64,000 bases of DNA from positions 51,359,229 through 51,423,228 of the forward strand of contig JBAIZL010000002.1 in NCBI GenBank assembly GCA_036971475.1, written 5' to 3'. Shown in pieces: positions 60,232-64,000 of the stretch. A program made the position numbers and the translations under genes. Position 1 is the first letter of the stretch. Each line of letters starts with the position of its first letter. Origin of the DNA: Prosapia bicincta. Its lineage: Eukaryota; Arthropoda; Insecta; Hemiptera; Cercopidae. Below the pieces are notes generated by a model. It made no database searches, was not told the origin of the DNA, and saw only the letters and a list, made by a program, of their open reading frames with translations.

Positions 60232-60756
60232 TTAGAAGTGATGTGATCGAAGAGCATGTGATCTGTGCCGTGTTTGTTCATTTAGGATGGCATTTTTATG
60301 TGTGTTGCTATGTCTATATATTTCATACTGTTCTAGTGTGTTTAATTTATGGCTTTTGTTGCATGTGTGGAGGATGCTCATGTTATTTTCCATACTTTTG
60401 GATGAGTGTTTAGTGTCCATAAGGTGATTGGCGAAGGTGGATTCAATAGTAGTTGTGCAGTGTGCTTTTGTGTTTTTTATATATTTCGGCGAAAGATCTG
60501 CCTGTTTGTTCAATATAGAACTCATTGCAGTTGTTGCATTTTAGTTTGTATACTCTTGGTTTGTTGTATGTGTTGGTATTGCTATTAATGCTGTGTCTGA
60601 TGAGTTGGTATTGCTATTAATGCTGTGTCTGATAGCCGTTTGGCTTTTATTTGTTGTTCTGTAAGCTACATTTTGTCTTGCTTTTTTAAATTGGTGTTCT
60701 ATTTTATTTGTGAGTTTGTTTATGTATGTGAGGGTGAATTTGTTTGTGAATCCACT
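60232..60756 (-). pseudogene. Penelope-like GIY-YIG endonuclease and linker (minus copy)
   Basis: The minus strand begins in the RT-endonuclease linker (GFTNKFTLTYINKLTNKIEH, KKARQNVAYRTTNK). It continues to the endonuclease start VYKLKCNNCNEFYIEQTGRS with its C-x2-C and tyrosine, then FAEIYKKHK. A stop or frame change follows near 60445. The rest (ESTFANHLMDTKHS, NTLEQYEIYRHSN) is read to the stop at 60232. A 32-bp tandem duplication (60572-60603 and 60604 onward) breaks the frame between linker and endonuclease. The canonical domain reads Y-I-G; here it is Y-I-E. This is not functional as it stands. Confidence 0.85.
60572..60633. repeat. 32-bp tandem duplication inside the Penelope-like element
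   Basis: The unit starting GTTGGTATTGCTATTAATGC at 60572 is repeated at 60604. Because 32 is not a multiple of three it breaks the minus-strand frame. Confidence 0.95.
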
Positions 60757-60963
60757 TTCGCAAATCACCTCATGGACACTAAACACTCATCCAAAAGTAT
60801 GGAAAATAACATGAGCTTCCTCCACACATGCAACAAACGCCATAAATTAAACACACTAGAAAAGTGTGAAATATTTAGACATAGCAACATACATAAAAAT
60901 GACATCCTAAATGAAAAAAACCCGGCACAGATCACACATACTCTTCGATCACATCACTTCTAA
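60748..60963 (+). pseudogene. Penelope-like endonuclease C-terminus (plus copy)
   Basis: The frame reads ESTFANHLMDTKHSSKSMEN and on to TLRSHHF before a stop at 60963. It is nearly the same as the minus copy from its ESTFANHL onward. It is 5'-truncated within the endonuclease; the junction lies in a GAATCCAC-like microhomology at about 60748-60756. Confidence 0.85.
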
Positions 60964-61022
60964 ATTTAAAAAAAAATGGTACCGATGAAGCATAACTGCA
61001 GCATTCCTAACGGCAAAAATAC

Positions 61023-61058
61023 GAGGCTGAAGAAGTCGTAAGACGAAAACGTTTCCTC
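61023..61058 (+). ncRNA. Hammerhead ribozyme motif, plus copy of Penelope-like element
   Basis: The core CTGAAGA (61027-61033) is followed by stem II GTC (61035-61037), a GTAA loop of the GNRA type, GAC (61042-61044) and GAAA (61045-61048). AACGTT spans 61048-61053. GAGG (61023-61026) pairs perfectly with CCTC (61055-61058) as stem I. All invariant core bases that I can check are present; stem III is minimal, so dimers may be needed for activity. Confidence 0.7.
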
Positions 61059-61134
61059 CAAGTGTAAGGTAACAATTTAACAACCTTTAGTTAACAAAAT
61101 GTCTGGTTGCAAGTAATAGCAAAAGTGTAATAAG

Positions 61135-61145
61135 TCAAAATCTGT
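61135..61145. repeat. Candidate target-site duplication of Penelope-like element (right)
   Basis: Exact 11-bp match of 60009-60019, immediately after the right arm of the palindrome. Confidence 0.65.
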
Positions 61146-61490
61146 ATATCGTTGCAGTTAAACTAACTAAACAATAATTACTAAAATAAATAATAAACAA
61201 TATTTCACTATTTAACAACTTTATTCAAATCAGTGAGAATTGTTTGGCTTACTCTAACGGGTTTTATTTCTAGAGTTACTCGTCCTCCACGCTCTAGACA
61301 ACTGTTAAGTTTATTTTCCGTTTTTGTTAACTCAAAAATGTATGAATAAAGCGAAATAATTTTAATTATTGATGGTATTTAAAAAATGTGTATTTATAAA
61401 ATATGTGTATTGTTAGTTATTATGGATTTGATTGGAAAACATTAGTTACAAAGCAACTACAAGTGACAAAGTAGTGAAATTTTAAATAAT

Positions 61491-61511
61491 TATATATATA
61501 TATATATATAT
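61491..61511. repeat. (AT)n microsatellite
   Basis: About ten AT units. Confidence 0.9.
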
Positions 61512-61653
61512 TTGTATTATTTACGGTTTTTTTAATATCCTTTGGTTTTGAAATATCTAGTTATCGCTTTGGTGTCTCTTCTAGCATTCCTTTAGAGTAG
61601 ATATTATAAGCTACCACAACATGAAACTTTGTGTATTATTTCCTGTCGTGAAC

Positions 61654-61703
61654 CTTCCTCTATAGTATTTCCTCTATAGTATTCCTTCCTCTATAGTATT
61701 TTC
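61654..61703. repeat. Imperfect tandem repeat, three copies
   Basis: CCTCTATAGTATT occurs three times with 15- to 19-bp spacing. Confidence 0.85.
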
Positions 61704-64000
61704 CAATACCTTCCTGACCATATATTCCATATCACGGTCCTGAGTTTAAACAGGAGAATCGTAAACGGAACTCAGACTACAATGTGTATTATTGATAACT
61801 TGCTCTTTTTTTCACATCTGCCTTTGTATATTGCGATCCTCATGCCTATTTACACTATATAAAATTAAATTAGCTTCTATGTTTTCAGGGTTTGCTATAG
61901 TTAGATATTAAAGACCGATGGAAACAAGTTAATTTTAATCTTTTTTTTAATATTATTCATTATTTTTATACTTTTTGAACATTTTTACACAACGTCTTTG
62001 AATTCTGAAATTCTTAAACGTTTTAGTAATATTTTTTCGATATTTTATTAGTCAATGAGATTTAACAAAGAAGTGGTGTTTTCAAACTTTCTTTTTAAAG
62101 ATTTTTTTTTAACCTATAAAATAATCATATTGAGGTTGCTTTTATCTGGAGTGTAGTTTCACTCTTACACTCATTTTATCTATTTTAAATCAGCACTAAA
62201 TAAGGTTTATATTTTCCAAAATTATAGTTTCTTATATTCCTTTCGTATATTCTTATCTTATTATTTGGATTAGCTTCAAACTCTCCCTATGGTCTTTAAT
62301 AACATTCACAACCCAGATTACAATGCACGTCAACGTTCAGGTGCTCCATACGACTTACGAACTACAATTAAATGATTATAACCAGAGTAGAGGATATGCT
62401 TCGTAAAAGGAACGCTTGTTTCTAAATGCGTCAGCAAGTAAGCCCTTACCTATTCACTTAGTTAAGTATCATTTAATTATACTTAAATCAGTGAATACAA
62501 GATGATTACAACAAGCAACATTTTGAAAATTGTGTGTTATAAGTATGGTGAAGGGCTTAAGTGTAGGAGTAGCCTTTAAATAAGTCAGATTTAAGCAAAA
62601 TACTGTTGTGCATCCCAATAGACGAATGTCATATGTTCACTGCAAAGAGTAAATATTTATGGAAGAAAGTCTCATGTGCCACATAAACTAAACTTACATT
62701 TACGTTCCTTTAAATTATAGTAACATAAGCACTTCATCCAGAAACCCTCCGATGTTTGAAGTAATCAAATCGAGCTTTGTGTGTATAAGTTATTATATTT
62801 CATATTTTAACCTTGTACAAAGATTACAAATTGGCTTAAGAACATAAATGGGTCATTTTGGCATTACAGTCATGTAATAAACCAACAAATGCAGATAAAT
62901 CAACAAGAAGCGATATTTAAGAACAACTTAACTTAGAACATGATCAATGGAAAACTTTCAATAAGCATAACAACATGAAGTCCTACAAAAATGGTAAGTG
63001 CTAAGTCGGTTGCAATTATTAATTTATGTCCAGAAAACTGGCGATTAAAATGTTCAGAAAAATTCACAATGTTAGAAAAGCATCATGTCTGCTTTTTATA
63101 AGTTGGATGTAAATTGGTAAGGTGCTTTATAATAGATTTTAGATTTGACGTTTCTACTTTTCGGTATCAGGCTATAGTCTACGTAAGTCCGTCTTTGTAT
63201 GCGTCGAAATTATTAAACGTTTGCAAATCATTTTCTGCCTACATACGTCTTTTAGAAGCTCGCCTTTATCATTAATAATAGTTTCGCACACATTTTCAAT
63301 ATAGTGTCAATTTGTATTTCAGACTCTGCACTAAAGTCTACAAAAAAAATACGTCCTAAATACGTTTTTCCAATTTCACAAATAATTCAAAGAACTCATG
63401 TTTTTCTAGTAAACTACAAATGAAAATTACTATTCTTGTTGTCTATCTTTCCAAGATTGTAATTTGTTATATACGATTGTTAAAATATAACTTAATGAGA
63501 GCGATGATTAAAACTCGCTTAATTTATAATCCACTTTTGTAGATTTTTATGGTTTTATAGATATTTATTCTTGTAATTATTATCTTTTAAAATACCATGA
63601 AAAATCAATCTAAATTTATTTAATTTTCTGACCATTATTCTTATTTCTTATTTTCTCCAACAGCCACTAATAAGCGGGAATTTTGATGTACCAGCTTTGC
63701 GAACTTATTTGAGATCCCTTGCATGTTCCATGCCCTTAAGAATATTTTCCATTCCCTGTCGTAGGCTGCCTTAATGTTTGTAGATAATCTGATGCTTAGA
63801 ATAAGTCTTGTACAACCTCGTCGTGTACCCAACACCAAAGTTATAGGCTTACCACTTATCGCAGTTTACTTCTAGATCTATGTTTTTTGTAAATATTTGC
63901 TATCTTGACAGTAAAAATGAACTTACAGATAATGAGTTCGCAACAATACTTACTAAAAATAGTCAAAGACCAATACTACCAATTACTAAAGTAATTAATA

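Larger units (their letters stand above)
60020..61134. mobile_element. Penelope-like retroelement, head-to-head palindromic insertion
   Basis: A minus-strand copy (about 60750 down to 60020) and a plus-strand copy (about 60748 to 61134) share the same 3' part. That part is the end of the GIY-YIG endonuclease, the 3' UTR and a hammerhead motif. The inverted arms (60061 to about 60445 and about 60748-61134) are highly similar, and about 300 bp of unique minus-copy sequence lies between them. The left arm is about 40 bp longer at its 3' end. Penelope-like elements often insert as partial, inverted or tandem copies. The reverse transcriptase core is missing. Confidence 0.85.
61146..64000. other. 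AT-rich intergenic DNA
   Basis: It has an (AT)n tract at 61491-61511 and a short imperfect tandem repeat at 61654-61703. A 65-codon minus-strand frame at 63641-63838 has no recognised domain and is not called. Confidence 0.45.

Noticed and set aside
63641..63838. A 65-codon minus-strand frame as a LINE or host exon.
   Set aside because: The amino acid mix looks gene-like, but I recognise no motif and see no supporting flanks.

Overview
The window looks like AT-rich, gene-poor nuclear DNA from an animal, most likely an arthropod and probably an insect. The evidence is the set of mobile elements (BEL/Pao, Helitron, piggyBac, Penelope-like, I/Jockey-type LINEs), a spliceosomal intron inside the Helitron, and many long CA/TA microsatellites. 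I found no intact host gene, tRNA, rRNA or CRISPR array. No bacterial operon logic applies. Species-level assignment is not possible from this sequence alone.

Layout from left to right. A 5'-truncated LINE tail (765-1594, minus strand) is bounded by a 10-bp target duplication. An unclassified repeat family with a 35-bp minisatellite tail occurs at about 2861-3722, 6303-7060 and 7065-7419. The second and third copies split a decayed piggyBac transposase (about 5480-6305 and 7420-7858). A hammerhead-like Penelope 3' end lies near 12.5 kb. A frame-broken relic of an uncharacterised multicopy arthropod protein family lies at about 14.2-14.93 kb. A complete but mutated BEL/Pao retrotransposon (15277-21928) has two LTRs, a primer site, broken gag-pol and a 5-bp target duplication.

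The second half holds an alternating inverted-repeat array at 26.8-27.25 kb and a full-length Helitron on the minus strand (31577-37612) with both termini, a HUH Rep, a PIF1-type helicase and a 79-bp intron. It also holds a LINE RNase H scrap near 39.1 kb, a candidate LTR with polypurine tract near 46.6-46.9 kb, and a segmental direct duplication at 54.77-55.75 kb. A 2.5-kb I-like LINE with a 16-bp target duplication lies at 56099-58603. At 60020-61134 a Penelope-like element forms a head-to-head palindrome carrying a GIY-YIG endonuclease and a hammerhead ribozyme motif in each arm.

None of the coding elements looks autonomous now: every one carries stops or frameshifts. The most unusual signals are the hammerhead-like motifs (12.5, 59.4, 60.15 and 61.03 kb), the palindromic Penelope insertion, the spliced Helitron and the dimeric minisatellite repeat family. 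The remaining DNA is AT-rich intergenic or intronic sequence in which I see no supported gene.
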